A stretch of DNA of 64,000 bases from Sphaerisporangium rhizosphaerae (GTDB lineage: Bacteria; Actinomycetota; Actinomycetes; Streptosporangiales; Streptosporangiaceae). The notes below the pieces were generated by a model that made no database searches, was not told where the DNA came from, and saw only the letters and a list, made by a program, of their open reading frames with translations. The stretch covers positions 62,001 to 126,000 of the forward strand of contig NZ_JBHTCG010000020.1 of the NCBI RefSeq assembly GCF_042665155.1, in the 5' to 3' direction. Shown one piece after another: positions 24,411 to 35,109 of this stretch (positions are counted from its first letter, which is position 1; every line of letters begins with the position of its first letter). A program made the position numbers and the translations under genes.

Positions 24411-25337
24411 ATGAGGGACAGACGGCTGTGGGTCCCCGGCCGGCTCCACCCCGGCGACCGGGTGGCCGTCGTCGCGCCCTCCGGCCCGGTCGACCCGGTG
24501 CGCCTGGCGCGCGGCCGCCAGGTCCTCACCGAGATCGGCCTGGACGTGGTGGTCATGCCCAGAGTCCTCAACCGGCGCGGCTACCTCGCGGGGTCGGACG
24601 CCGGCCGGGCGGCCGACCTGCAGGAGGCGTGGTGCGACCCGAGCGTGCGGGCCGTCATCTGCGCCCGGGGCGGCTACGGCGCCACCCGCCTGCTCGACCT
24701 GCTCGACTGGGCGGTCATGGGGACGGCTCGGCCCAAGATCCTGCTCGGGTCCAGCGACATCACCGCGCTGCACCAGGCGTTCGCCGTGCGGCTCGGCGTC
24801 GCCGGCTGCTTCGGCCCGATGCCGGCCTGCGCCACACTGAGCGACCCCGAGGGCCCCGAGCCGTCCTCGCTGGCCCACCTGCGCGCCTCGCTGTTCGAGG
24901 GCGACATGCCGGACCCGGTGGCCGGCGACCAGGTGATCGTGCCCGGCCACGCCGAGGGCCCGCTCACCGGCGGCAACCTGTCGTTGCTCGCGGCGCTGTG
25001 CGGCACCCCGTACGCCATGCGCGGGCAGGGGCACATCGTGCTGCTGGAGGACATCGGCGAGGACCCCTACCGCGTCGACCGCATGCTGACCCAGCTGATC
25101 TCGGCAGGGTGCCTGACCGGCGCCCTCGGCATCGTGCTCGGCTCGTGGGTCGGCTGCGGCGACCCGATGCCGGCGCTGGTCGACCGGCTGGCCCCGCTCG
25201 GCGTGCCGATGATCGCCGGGGTGCCGATCGGCCACGGGACACCACAGTTCACCGCCTGGATGGGAGCGGACGCGGTCATTGATACCGAATCGTGCTCTTT
25301 GACTTGCCTGTTCCGCGACCCCGCTGCGGCACTGTAG
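24411..25337 (+). CDS. LD-carboxypeptidase (peptidase S66, MccF/LdcA type)
   Basis: This 308-residue cytosolic peptidase has GDRVAVVAPSGPVDPVRL, VRAVICARGGYGATRLLDLLDW, then ILLGSSDITALHQAF carrying the nucleophilic Ser, LLEDIGEDPYRVDRML with the Glu, and GVPIGHGTPQFTAWMG with the His of the Ser-Glu-His triad. It would cleave the L,D-peptide bond of muropeptides in cell-wall recycling or inactivate microcin-C-like peptides. GGGAGGCGGGCG precedes the ATG. It is divergent from the sulfotransferase and followed by an unknown gene 50 bases on. Confidence 0.93.
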   Translation: MRDRRLWVPGRLHPGDRVAVVAPSGPVDPVRLARGRQVLTEIGLDVVVMPRVLNRRGYLAGSDAGRAADLQEAWCDPSVRAVICARGGYGATRLLDLLDWAVMGTARPKILLGSSDITALHQAFAVRLGVAGCFGPMPACATLSDPEGPEPSSLAHLRASLFEGDMPDPVAGDQVIVPGHAEGPLTGGNLSLLAALCGTPYAMRGQGHIVLLEDIGEDPYRVDRMLTQLISAGCLTGALGIVLGSWVGCGDPMPALVDRLAPLGVPMIAGVPIGHGTPQFTAWMGADAVIDTESCSLTCLFRDPAAAL

Positions 25338-25387
25338 GCGCAGGTCGGGGGAACACCGGGGGAAACAGTGGCAGTTGGGAGCCTTGC

Positions 25388-26293
25388 GTGGGCTTGTTCA
25401 GGCGATACCGGGACCGGCGGGCCGGCGCGGCGCGGCGCGCGATCGAGGACGCCGACCTGGACTCCCTGCTGACGCTGGTGGCCGAGAGCCTCGGCTACGA
25501 CCACGCGTTGCGGTCCGGGGCCTCCTCGATGGAGCTCACCGGGCCCCGCACGGTGACGGTGCGGCTGGACGGGCTGCGCCGCGAGGCGGCGCGGCGGTCG
25601 CGGGAGGACTGGCCGGTGCTGGTCTCCGAGCACCTGGCCCGGGCGGTGGCCCGGCCCGAGGACCTGCCGGACGTGTGCGACTACGCCCAGGTCCGTCCGC
25701 TGCTGCGTACCCGGGTGGTGCTCGCCGACGGGCTGGAGGACGACCCCTCCCGGCTGATCGGCCGCCACCTCGGCTCGGACCTGATCGAGATCCTCACCGT
25801 CTCCGGGCGCCCTGTGCGCCCCGAGGAGGCGTTCTGCTGGCCGGTCCCGCCGGCCGAGGCGCTGGAGGCCGCCGGGCGCAACGTGCTCGCCGACGAGCGG
25901 CTGGCGGCCGAGCGCGTCGACCTCGACGGCATCGCGGCCTACGTCATGTCCGGCTCGCCGGCCAGCTCCGCCGTGCACCTGCGCAAGATCCAGGACTACC
26001 TGGTGGTCTCCTCCGACGGGCTCATCGTGGCGCTTCCCCGTCCCGGCGAGATGATCGTCCATCCCATCGACGGCTTGTCGGTGATGCGCGCCATCGAGCG
26101 CCTGTGGCTGCTGGCCCACCGCGAGTACCGGGCGCACGACGACGGGCTCAGCCCGCACGTGTACTGGTGGAACCACGGCAGGCTGACCCGCATCCAGGCC
26201 GACCTGGTCGTCCAGAACGGCCAGCGCCGCCTGGTCGTCGCCCCGCCCCCCGACTTCGCCCGCCTCCTGGCCGCCATGGCCAAGGACCGCTAG
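25388..26293 (+). CDS. Uncharacterised cytosolic protein
   Basis: This 301-residue protein starts at GTG 25388 (VGLFRRYRDRRAGAARRAIED) after GGGAG. It has no signal peptide and no membrane span. It is an alpha/beta protein with conserved-looking blocks LVAESLGYDHALRSGASSMEL, GRHLGSDLIEILTVSGRPV and HLRKIQDYLVVSSDGLIVALPRPGEM. I recognise no family or catalytic motif. It lies 50 bases after the LD-carboxypeptidase and may be co-transcribed with it. Codon use is typical for the window, so it is a real resident gene. Confidence 0.8.
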   Translation: MGLFRRYRDRRAGAARRAIEDADLDSLLTLVAESLGYDHALRSGASSMELTGPRTVTVRLDGLRREAARRSREDWPVLVSEHLARAVARPEDLPDVCDYAQVRPLLRTRVVLADGLEDDPSRLIGRHLGSDLIEILTVSGRPVRPEEAFCWPVPPAEALEAAGRNVLADERLAAERVDLDGIAAYVMSGSPASSAVHLRKIQDYLVVSSDGLIVALPRPGEMIVHPIDGLSVMRAIERLWLLAHREYRAHDDGLSPHVYWWNHGRLTRIQADLVVQNGQRRLVVAPPPDFARLLAAMAKDR

Positions 26294-26323
26294 AGGCCCC
26301 GCCGGGGGAGAGGCGGGCGCGGC

Positions 26324-28126
26324 CTAGAGAAGGGCGGTGTGGCGCGGGGTGGAGGCCGGGCGCGACAGGGTGTGCGCGGTGTGGATCAGCGGGACGTGGC
26401 TGAAGGCCTGGGGGAAGTTGCCGACCAGGCGCCCGTAGCGGGGGTCGTACTCTTCGGCCAGCAGCCCCACGTCGTTGCGCAGGGACAGCAGCTTCTCGAA
26501 CATCTCGACGGCCTCCTTGCGCCGGCCGGCCATCGCCCGCGCCTCGGCCAGCCAGAAACTGCACGCCAGGAACGCCCCCTCGCCGCCGGTCAGGCCGTCC
26601 ACGGTGTTCTGGTGGGCGATCGGGTAGCGCAGCACGAAGCCGTCCGACATCAGCTCGCGCTCGATCGCGTCGATGGTCCCGGTGACGCGGGGGTCGTCGG
26701 GCGGCAGGAAGCCGGTCTGCGGGATCAGCAGCAGCGAGGCGTCCAGCTCCTGCGACCCGTAGGACTGGGTGAAGGTGTTGCGCTCGGCGTCGTAGCCCTT
26801 CTCCATGATCTCGGCGTGGATGCGCCCGCGCAGGTCGCTCCAGCGCTCGACCGGGCCGCTCTGCCCGAACCGCTCGACCTGCCGGATCACCCGGTCGGCG
26901 GCCACCCACGCCATCACCTTGGAGTGGACGAAGTGCCGGCGGGGCCCGCGGACCTCCCACAGGCCCTCGTCCGGCTCGTCCCAGTGGGACTCCAGGAACT
27001 CCATCAGCGACCGCTGGATCGCCCAGGTGCGCGAGATGGAGGTCAGCCCGGAGGCCCGCGCCAGATAGAGGCAGTTCATCACCTCGCCGTACACGTCGAG
27101 CTGGAGCTGGTCGACCGCGGCGTTGCCGAGACGCACCGGCCGGGAGTCCTCGTAGCCCTCCAGCCAGGGCAGCTCCATCTCGGGCAGGCGGCGCTCCCCG
27201 GCCACGCCGTACATGATCTGCAGGTCCTGCGGGCGGCCGGCGATGGCGCGCAGCAGCCACTCGCGCCAGTCGCGGGCCTCCTCGACGTAGCCGGCGCCGA
27301 GCAGCGCGTCGAGGGTCATCGTGGCGTCCCGCAGCCAGCAGTAGCGGTAGTCCCAGTTGCGGACGCCGCCGATGTCCTCGGGCAGGGAGGTGGTGGGCGC
27401 GGCCACGATGCCGCCGGTGGGGGAGTAGGTGAGGGCCTTGAGCGTGATCAGCGAGCGGTCGACGGCCTCGCGCCAGCGCTCCTCGGTGCGCGGGGTGCAC
27501 TGGGAGATCCACTCGCGCCAGATCGCCTCGGTCTCGTCCAGCTCTTCCAGGGGGTCGATGCTCGGCGGCTTCGGCGAGTGGGAGGGGTGCCAGGTGAACA
27601 CGAACGCCAGCCGGTCGCCGGCCGACACGCGGAAGTTCCCCTTGTGGGCGTAGTCGCCGCCCTGCAGCGGCACGGGGGAGTGCAGCCACACCGAGTCGGG
27701 CCCGCCGATGGCCTGCAGCAGCCCGTCGTCGCGGCGCACCCAGGGCACGATGCGGCCGTAGTCGAAGCGGATGCGGATGAGCGTGCCCATCTCGACGCTG
27801 CCGGACAGGCACTCGACGACCCGCACCAGGTCGGGGTTGGCATGCCGGGGCGGCATGAAGTCGGTGACCCGCACCGTGCCGCCCTCGGTGTCCCACTCGG
27901 TCTCCAGGACGAGGGTGTTCTCGCGGTAGCGGCGCCGGGTGCTCAGCCGCCGCCCGGGCCCGGCCGGGCCGATCCACCAGTGGCCGTTGCGCTCCTCGCC
28001 CAGCAGTGCCGCGAAACAGGCGGGGGAGTCGAAACGGGGCAGGCACAGCCAGTCGATCGACCCGTCCCGGCCGACGAGGGCGGCCGACTGCATGTCGCCG
28101 ATGAGTGCGTAGTCCTCGATCCGCAT
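26324..28126 (-). CDS. Glycoside hydrolase family 15 protein (trehalase / glucoamylase-like)
   Basis: This 600-residue enzyme lacks a signal peptide and opens MRIEDYALIGDMQSAALVGRDGSIDWLCLPRFDSPACF, the cytosolic GH15 start. The (alpha/alpha)6 barrel contains VRNWDYRYCWLRDATMTLDALLGAGY, WLEGYEDSRPVRLGNAAVDQLQLDVYGE and GEGAFLACSFWLAEARAM, which hold the catalytic glutamates. Actinobacterial members of this exact type (mycobacterial Rv2402/MSMEG_4528) are trehalases. Glucan hydrolysis cannot be excluded. The gene is convergent with the unknown gene and stands alone. Confidence 0.9.
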   Translation of the reverse strand: MRIEDYALIGDMQSAALVGRDGSIDWLCLPRFDSPACFAALLGEERNGHWWIGPAGPGRRLSTRRRYRENTLVLETEWDTEGGTVRVTDFMPPRHANPDLVRVVECLSGSVEMGTLIRIRFDYGRIVPWVRRDDGLLQAIGGPDSVWLHSPVPLQGGDYAHKGNFRVSAGDRLAFVFTWHPSHSPKPPSIDPLEELDETEAIWREWISQCTPRTEERWREAVDRSLITLKALTYSPTGGIVAAPTTSLPEDIGGVRNWDYRYCWLRDATMTLDALLGAGYVEEARDWREWLLRAIAGRPQDLQIMYGVAGERRLPEMELPWLEGYEDSRPVRLGNAAVDQLQLDVYGEVMNCLYLARASGLTSISRTWAIQRSLMEFLESHWDEPDEGLWEVRGPRRHFVHSKVMAWVAADRVIRQVERFGQSGPVERWSDLRGRIHAEIMEKGYDAERNTFTQSYGSQELDASLLLIPQTGFLPPDDPRVTGTIDAIERELMSDGFVLRYPIAHQNTVDGLTGGEGAFLACSFWLAEARAMAGRRKEAVEMFEKLLSLRNDVGLLAEEYDPRYGRLVGNFPQAFSHVPLIHTAHTLSRPASTPRHTALL

Positions 28127-28194
28127 GCCGTCACGCTAGTACGCCTGAAGGCTCGCGGCGCACGCCTCGGGCGACGGGCCCGGCCTCGCGGGCG

Positions 28195-28800
28195 TCAGCC
28201 GCGTGGACGCATCAGCGGCATGAAGAACTGGGTGAGGGGGCCGATCAGCACCGCGAAGGCGATGGTGCCCACGCCGGCGGTGCCGCCGAGCAGCCAGCCG
28301 ATGGCCAGGACGCTCAGCTCGACCAGCGTGCGCGCCGTCCTGATGGACAGGCCGAGACGGTTCAGCCCGGTCATCAGCCCGTCGCGGGGCCCGGGGCCGA
28401 GCCCGGCGCCGATGTACAGGCCGGTGGCGGCGGCGATCACCACGATGGCGGCCAGCAGGTAGGCCCAGCGCACCACCAGGTGCCCGGGGGTGGGCAGCAC
28501 CCAGATCACCAGGTCGGCGAACAGCCCGAGGAAGACGATGTTGCTCACCGTGCCGAGGCCGGGGCGCTGCCTGAGCGGGATCCAGAAGACCATGACGGCG
28601 GCGCCCACCACGATGATCCACGTGCCGATCGACCATCCCGTGCGCACGGCCAGGCCCTGGTGGAAGACGTCCCACGGGTCGTTGCCGAGACCGGACTCGA
28701 CCTGCAGGGCGATGCCGGCGCCGTAGAGGAACAGCCCGGCGTACAGGCGCAGCAGGCGGGCGGGGAGCGAGCCGACGTGGGGCAGGGAGATCTCAGTCAT
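28195..28800 (-). CDS. yczE: YczE/YitT-type membrane protein
   Basis: This 201-residue protein has five to six membrane spans (LYAGLFLYGAGIALQVESGLG, IGTWIIVVGAAVMVFWIPL, AIVVIAAATGLYIGAGLG) and the family signature GNDPWDVFHQGLA plus GPGPRDGLMTGL. YczE proteins are of unclear transport function, but the gene is known to sit divergently beside a MocR-type regulator named YczR. That is the arrangement here, with 63 bases between the starts. A nested inverted repeat fills the gap. Confidence 0.88.
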   Translation of the reverse strand: MTEISLPHVGSLPARLLRLYAGLFLYGAGIALQVESGLGNDPWDVFHQGLAVRTGWSIGTWIIVVGAAVMVFWIPLRQRPGLGTVSNIVFLGLFADLVIWVLPTPGHLVVRWAYLLAAIVVIAAATGLYIGAGLGPGPRDGLMTGLNRLGLSIRTARTLVELSVLAIGWLLGGTAGVGTIAFAVLIGPLTQFFMPLMRPRG

Positions 28801-28822
28801 GGTGCGGCCATGGTCGGCCGCC

Positions 28823-28860
28823 ATTGGCTTGCCACTAAAGGGCCAATCAGAGAAAGTGGC
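28823..28860. promoter_or_regulatory. Nested inverted repeats between yczE and the MocR gene
   Basis: ATTGGC (28823-28828) pairs with GCCAAT (28842-28847), and GCCACT (28831-28836) pairs with AGTGGC (28855-28860), giving two interleaved sites. AAAGGGCC and AAAGTGGCC also form an approximate direct repeat, the form MocR proteins usually bind. The MocR ATG (28864) starts 3 bases after the element, so binding would block its own expression. Confidence 0.6.
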
Positions 28861-28863
28861 CTT

Positions 28864-30315
28864 ATGGAGCGCTATGTCAGTGGGCCATGGCTGGCCCGGC
28901 TGGTCGACCTGCCGCCGGACACCCGCCCGTACTACCGCGCGCTCGCCGACCGTCTGCGCGGGCTCATCCTGGACGGCCGCCTGGCGACGCGCGTGCGCGT
29001 GCCCGCCGAGCGCCACCTGGCGCAGGCCCTCGGCGTCAGCCGCACCACCGTGACCGCCGCCTACGATCGGCTGCGCGAGCAGGGCTACCTCGACAGCCGC
29101 CAGGGCGCGGGAAGCTGGACGACCCTGCCGGATCCAGGCGCGCTCGGCACCGACAACCCGTGGGTCGTCCCCCGCGACGACGGCCTGATCCCCCTGCACG
29201 CCGCCGCCCCGCCCGCGACGTCCCTGCTTCCCGAGGCGCTGGCCGCCGCCGCCGAGACCTACCCCCGCTACGGCCTGGGCACCGGCTACGACCCGGTCGG
29301 CATAGCGCCGCTGCGCGAGGCGATCGCCGCCCGGTACGGCGCCCGGGGTCTTGCCACCCGGCCCGACCAGATCTTGGTCACCGGTGGCGCCCAGCACGCC
29401 ATCCACCTGGTCATGACCCTGCTGACCGGTCCCGGCGACCCGATGCTGGTGGAGTCGCCGACCTACCCCCACGCCCTGGACGCCGCCCGCCTGCGCGGCG
29501 CCCGGCTGGTGCCGGTCGGGTTCCCCGAGGACCGCTGGGACCTGGACCTGATGGCCTGCGCCATGCGGCAGTCGGCCACCCGGCTCGGCTACGTCATCCC
29601 CGACTTCCACAACCCCATGGGCCTGTTCATGGACGACGCCGGCCGGGCCGAGCTGGTGCGCGCCGCCCGCAGGTACGACACCACGCTCCTGGTGGACGAG
29701 AGCTGGGCCGAGCTGGCCGTCGACGAGATGCCCGCGGCCCGGCCGCTGGCCGCGTTCGACACCGACGGCCGGGTGATCAGCATCGGCTCGGCCTCCAAGC
29801 TGTGGTGGGGCGGCCTGCGCATCGGCTGGATCCGCGCCACCAGCGCCATGGTGCGGCGCCTTGCCGTGCTGCGTGCCGGGGTGGACATCGCCGCGCCGCT
29901 GATCGAGCAGCTCGTGGTGGCCCACCTGTTCGAGCGCATCGGGCCGGCCAAGGCAGAACGGGCCCGCGCGCTCGGCGCCTCCCGCGCGGCCCTCGCCGGG
30001 GCGCTGCGCGCGCTGCTGCCCGAGTGGCGCTTCACCGAGCCGCGCGGGGGCGGGTCGCTGTGGGTGCGGCTGGACGCCCCGAACGCGACGCCGCTCGCCG
30101 ACGCGGCGGCGGCCCGGGGAGTGCGCCTGGCGCCCGGCCCGTGGTTCGGCGTGGACGGCACGCTGGAGCGCTACCTGCGCCTGCCGTTCACCATGCCGCC
30201 GCGGGCGCTCGCCGACGCCGTGCCACGCCTGGCCGCCGCGCGCGCCGCGGCCGCCTCGCCGGGCTCCCTTCCCGTGCCCGGGCCGCGGGACGCCGCGCTG
30301 ACCCCCTCCCTCTGA
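28864..30315 (+). CDS. yczR: MocR-family regulator (YczR type): wHTH fused to aminotransferase-like domain
   Basis: This 483-residue protein has a GntR-type winged HTH at about 20-85 (LADRLRGLILDGRLATRVRVPAERHLAQALGVSRTTVTAAYDRLREQGYL) and a fold-type I PLP domain at about 110-460. PDFHNPMG and SIGSASKLWWGGLRIGW carry the PLP-site residues, including Lys in SASK. MocR proteins sense PLP or amino acids and rarely catalyse. Its divergent neighbour is yczE, which it is expected to control. The frame is intact with no missing PLP residues that I can see. Confidence 0.92.
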   Translation: MERYVSGPWLARLVDLPPDTRPYYRALADRLRGLILDGRLATRVRVPAERHLAQALGVSRTTVTAAYDRLREQGYLDSRQGAGSWTTLPDPGALGTDNPWVVPRDDGLIPLHAAAPPATSLLPEALAAAAETYPRYGLGTGYDPVGIAPLREAIAARYGARGLATRPDQILVTGGAQHAIHLVMTLLTGPGDPMLVESPTYPHALDAARLRGARLVPVGFPEDRWDLDLMACAMRQSATRLGYVIPDFHNPMGLFMDDAGRAELVRAARRYDTTLLVDESWAELAVDEMPAARPLAAFDTDGRVISIGSASKLWWGGLRIGWIRATSAMVRRLAVLRAGVDIAAPLIEQLVVAHLFERIGPAKAERARALGASRAALAGALRALLPEWRFTEPRGGGSLWVRLDAPNATPLADAAAARGVRLAPGPWFGVDGTLERYLRLPFTMPPRALADAVPRLAAARAAAASPGSLPVPGPRDAALTPSL

Positions 30316-30393
30316 CCGGCCGCGGCGCTGCCGCGCCTCACACCTTCGCCGGGGCGGCGCCGGGACGCTCCGGCGAGCGGCCGGGGGCCGCCG

Positions 30394-31872
<1,479 letters not shown>

Positions 31873-32203
31873 GCGGTACGCCCCCCGTGCGCGTTCACTG
31901 CCTGGCCGGCGCCCGGCGGGCCGAGGGCGTCGCCGAGGCGGGGGTCCTCGCCGTCGCGCCTTGAGCGGCACCGTGGGCGTGCTTTCTGGACTTAACGTGA
32001 CGTTCGTCCGTTTTATTGCTTAGTGCCGGAATTCATTTTCCGGATTTCCATAGGAGCCGATCACCGAGGGTAAGGGAAACCGGTGCGGGGAGCCCGGGAA
32101 CGACCGGGGTCACGCGTGTTCTCACTTCCAGGGGCTTGTTCGATGTGAACGAGCTGTGGTGCGATTCATGCCATTCATGTAAGTGGGCACTTCTGGAGGC
32201 GAA
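31873..32203. promoter_or_regulatory. Divergent intergenic region between transporter and acyl-CoA ligase
   Basis: This gene-free stretch is richer in A/T in its middle (31980-32060). It holds AACGT-G-ACGTT near 31995-32005 and the exact palindrome CCGGAA-TTCATT-TTCCGG (32026-32043). Either may be an operator for the ligase or transporter. A GGAGGCGAA ribosome site marks the ligase end. I see no ORF worth calling. Confidence 0.4.
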
Positions 32204-34045
32204 ATGGCCGACCCCCGGGTCCTTGCCGAACGTAGGGAAATCGAGCAAGAGATCGCCGGCCACACCATCTGCGAACAGCTCAAAGTCACGGCGGAACGCT
32301 TTCCGGACGCGCCCGCCTACTCCGACCGGTCGGGCGACGGCTGGACGACCCTGACCTATTCACAGGCCCGGCGGCGGGTGCTCGCGATCGCCGCCGGCCT
32401 CGCCGAACTCGGCCTCGGGCGCGGCGAGGCCGTCGCGCTGATGATGGTCAACCGCACCGAGCACGTGCTCGCGGACCTCGGGGCCGTCCACGCCGGCGGG
32501 GTGGCGTGCTCCATCTACGCGACCTTCGCCCCCGACCAGGTCGCCTTCGTCGCCAGGGACGTCAACGCCAAGATCGCGGTGCTGGGGGGCGCCGCCGACC
32601 TCGCGCGCTGGACGCCGATCCTCGACGAGGTGCCCGGCCTGCGCAAGGTCATCGTCCTGTCCGACTGCCCCGAAGGCGACCTGTTCATCAGCTGGGACGA
32701 CTTCCTCGCGCTCGGCGAACGCGCCCTCGCGGCCGACCCCGCCGCCGCCGAGGCGCGGGCCGCCGAGGTGTCCGCGGACGACGTGCTGACCGTGCTCTAC
32801 ACCTCCGGCACGACCGGCAACCCCAAGGGCGTGCCGCTGACCCACGCCAACATCTGCTTCGAGGTCGCCGTCAGCGTCCGCCTGACCGGCCTGCCCGACC
32901 ACGGGTCCCAGATCTCCTACCTCACCTACGCCCACGTCGCCGAGCGGGTGCTCAGCCTCTACATCCCGCTGTTCAAGGTCTACCACGTCCACTTCTGCCC
33001 CGACCTCGCCGAACTCGGCACCGTGCTCGCCCAGGTCAAGCCGCTGTTCTTCTTCGGCGTGCCACGGGTGTGGGAGAAGATGATGGCCCGCCTGCAGGCG
33101 CTGCTGGCCACCCAGCCCGAGCAGGAGCAGCAGAGGGTCCGCGCGGCCATGGCCGCCGGGCTCGCCTACGTCGAGGCCTGCCAGTACGGCCGGACGCCGA
33201 GCGCCGAGGTCACCGCCGCCTACGAGCAGGCCGACGCCGCGCTGCTGTCCGTCGTCCGCTCGATGATCGGGTTCGAGAACGCGCGGTGGCTGGCCACCGC
33301 CGCCGCCCCGATGCCGCTGGAGGTGCAGCGGTTCTTCGCCGGGTTCGGCATGCGGGTGGTCGACGTCTACGGGATGACCGAGACCAGCGGCGCCTTCACC
33401 GGCAACAGCACCGAGATGTTCAAGCTCGGCACCGTCGGCCGGGCCTTCCCCGCCGTGGAGGTGCGCGTCGCGCAGGACGGCGAGATCCTCACGCGCAGCC
33501 TGGCCAACACCGCCGGCTACCTCGACCGCCCCGAGGCCACCGCCGAGCTGATCGACGAGGAGGGCTGGCTGCACACCGGCGACGTCGGGTCCATCGACGA
33601 GGACGGCTTCGTGCGCATCGTCGACCGCAAGAAGGAGCTCATCATCACCGCGGGCGGGGAGAACATCTCGCCGGCCAACACCGAGAACCTCCTCAAGGAG
33701 CACCAGCTCATCGGCCAGGCGCTCGCCTACGGCGACCGCAGGCCCTTCGTGGTGGCGATCCTCACCCTCGACGGCGAGGTCGCGCCCGTCTGGGCCAAGG
33801 GGCGGGGCATCGAGTTCGCCTCGCTCTCCGAGCTGGCCGAGCACCCCGACGTGCTCAAGGAGGTGGACGCGGCCGTCGCCGCCGCCAACGCCAAGCTCGC
33901 CCGCGTCCAGCAGGTGAAGCGGTGGCACCTGCTGCCCGTCGAGTGGACCGCCGAGACCGAGGAGCTCACCCCGAGCCTCAAGCTCAAGCGCCGCGTCGTG
34001 CACGCGAAGTACGCCGCCATCATCGAGGAGATGTACGGGGCCTGA
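32204..34045 (+). CDS. Long-chain fatty-acid-CoA ligase / AMP-forming synthetase
   Basis: This 613-residue adenylate-forming enzyme has the AMP/P-loop VLYTSGTTGNPKGVPLTH, the FFFGVPRVWEKMM and VVDVYGMTETSGAF core motifs, EGWLHTGDVGSIDEDGFVRIVDRKKELIITAGGENISPANTE, and a C-terminal domain ending LKLKRRVVHAKYA. It resembles the FadD15 subgroup of long-chain ligases and would convert a fatty acid to acyl-CoA in the cytosol or at the membrane face. TGGAGGCGAA precedes ATG 32204. The gene stands alone, so its lipid pathway is not shown. Confidence 0.93.
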   Translation: MADPRVLAERREIEQEIAGHTICEQLKVTAERFPDAPAYSDRSGDGWTTLTYSQARRRVLAIAAGLAELGLGRGEAVALMMVNRTEHVLADLGAVHAGGVACSIYATFAPDQVAFVARDVNAKIAVLGGAADLARWTPILDEVPGLRKVIVLSDCPEGDLFISWDDFLALGERALAADPAAAEARAAEVSADDVLTVLYTSGTTGNPKGVPLTHANICFEVAVSVRLTGLPDHGSQISYLTYAHVAERVLSLYIPLFKVYHVHFCPDLAELGTVLAQVKPLFFFGVPRVWEKMMARLQALLATQPEQEQQRVRAAMAAGLAYVEACQYGRTPSAEVTAAYEQADAALLSVVRSMIGFENARWLATAAAPMPLEVQRFFAGFGMRVVDVYGMTETSGAFTGNSTEMFKLGTVGRAFPAVEVRVAQDGEILTRSLANTAGYLDRPEATAELIDEEGWLHTGDVGSIDEDGFVRIVDRKKELIITAGGENISPANTENLLKEHQLIGQALAYGDRRPFVVAILTLDGEVAPVWAKGRGIEFASLSELAEHPDVLKEVDAAVAAANAKLARVQQVKRWHLLPVEWTAETEELTPSLKLKRRVVHAKYAAIIEEMYGA

Positions 34046-34117
34046 CGCGGGCGTTTTGCCGGGCGCGGGGCGTGTCGGGCCCCGTGCCCTTACCTGCGGC
34101 CGCCTACCCTCCAGGCC

Positions 34118-34942
34118 ATGACCTTGAGACGTCTGCTCACGTCGTCGGCCGCGGGGCTGGCCGCGCTCACGGTCCTGGCGGAGGCGCTCTCGGCGCCTTC
34201 CGCCGCCGCGGCCGGGGCGGTGGAGGCGCGCGCGCTCGGCGGGCGCCCGCCCGCCGAGGCGGGGCCGGAGCCCACGGACCCACCCGCCGCCCGGTCCGCG
34301 CCGGACCGGCCGGCCATCAGGTCGGTGCGCGTCCTTCCCCGGGAGCCGGTCGCGCGGCCGAGGCGCGGGGTGCGGCTGGTGGTCGAGGTGGTGGCCCGGG
34401 GCGCCGCCGGCCCCCGCGGCGTGACCCTGCGGGTCGAGCCCGGCCGGCGGGGCCGTGGACGGGCCGCCCCGCCGCCGCTCCGCCACGCGCGCGGCGGCGG
34501 CTGGGAGGTCTGGCGGTTCACCCCGCCGGTGCGCCTGTCCCGGTGGTACCCGGCGGGCCGGTGGAGGGCGGTCGCCACGGTCAGGGACGCCCGCGGGCGG
34601 CGGACGACGGCCGCCACTTCGTTCCTGTTCAGGAAGGCCAGCACGCTCACCGGCGTCCAGGCCGTGCGGGCGCGCAGGCGGCCAAGGGCGCTGCGGGTGA
34701 GCGGGACGCTGATGCGCGTGGACCCGACCGGCAGGTTCGACTACTGGTCCTTCCCCCGACAGCGGGTGAGCATCCAGTTCAGGAAGCACGGCGGGCGTCG
34801 CTGGAAGATCGAGGCGCGGGCGCGGACCGATCGCGAAGGGGCGTTCCACCGGAGGGTGCCACGCAGGCACGGGGTGTGGCGCGTCGTGTATCCGGGGACG
34901 CGGAGGTACGCCGGCGTCATCCGGGTTATCCGACACACGTGA
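34118..34942 (+). CDS. Secreted Arg/Pro-rich protein of unknown function
   Basis: This 274-residue protein has a signal peptide MTLRRLLTSSAAGLAALTVL and likely cleavage near residue 33 (SAAAAGA). The mature part starts with a Pro/Ala-rich tether, then two beta-rich halves (about 65-165 and 175-274). The C-terminal half (SIQFRKHGGRRWKIEARARTD, VWRVVYPGTRRYAGVIRVIR) matches the C-terminus of the next gene (VYFHRAHGGKWEYVDTIETN, TWKVVFEGSRGLYGSS). It looks like two Ig-like or bacterial-repeat modules and is highly basic. Function unknown. Confidence 0.75.
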   Translation: MTLRRLLTSSAAGLAALTVLAEALSAPSAAAAGAVEARALGGRPPAEAGPEPTDPPAARSAPDRPAIRSVRVLPREPVARPRRGVRLVVEVVARGAAGPRGVTLRVEPGRRGRGRAAPPPLRHARGGGWEVWRFTPPVRLSRWYPAGRWRAVATVRDARGRRTTAATSFLFRKASTLTGVQAVRARRRPRALRVSGTLMRVDPTGRFDYWSFPRQRVSIQFRKHGGRRWKIEARARTDREGAFHRRVPRRHGVWRVVYPGTRRYAGVIRVIRHT

Positions 34943-35109
34943 CGTAAATAGGACATATGCCGCCGTTCCCCGTATAACAATCTCATTGCGTGTCCGATAT
35001 GTGTAAATCTTCTCGTGAGGGCGGCGCAACTTTTCCCCCTCTTTCGGCGTCTATGACGTAGGCACACCCCCCCTGGGATGCCTTTCTCTACGGGGAGAGG
35101 AAGTTCCGC

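Noticed and set aside
26339..28462. A 707-codon plus-strand frame opposite the GH15 gene
   Set aside because: It is antisense shadow. The GH15 frame on the minus strand has all family motifs.
32360..35029. An 889-codon open frame on the minus strand opposite the acyl-CoA ligase
   Set aside because: High-GC codon bias leaves long open frames on the reverse strand. The sequence is His/Asp/Arg-rich with no fold, and the plus strand holds a clear ligase and a secreted protein.
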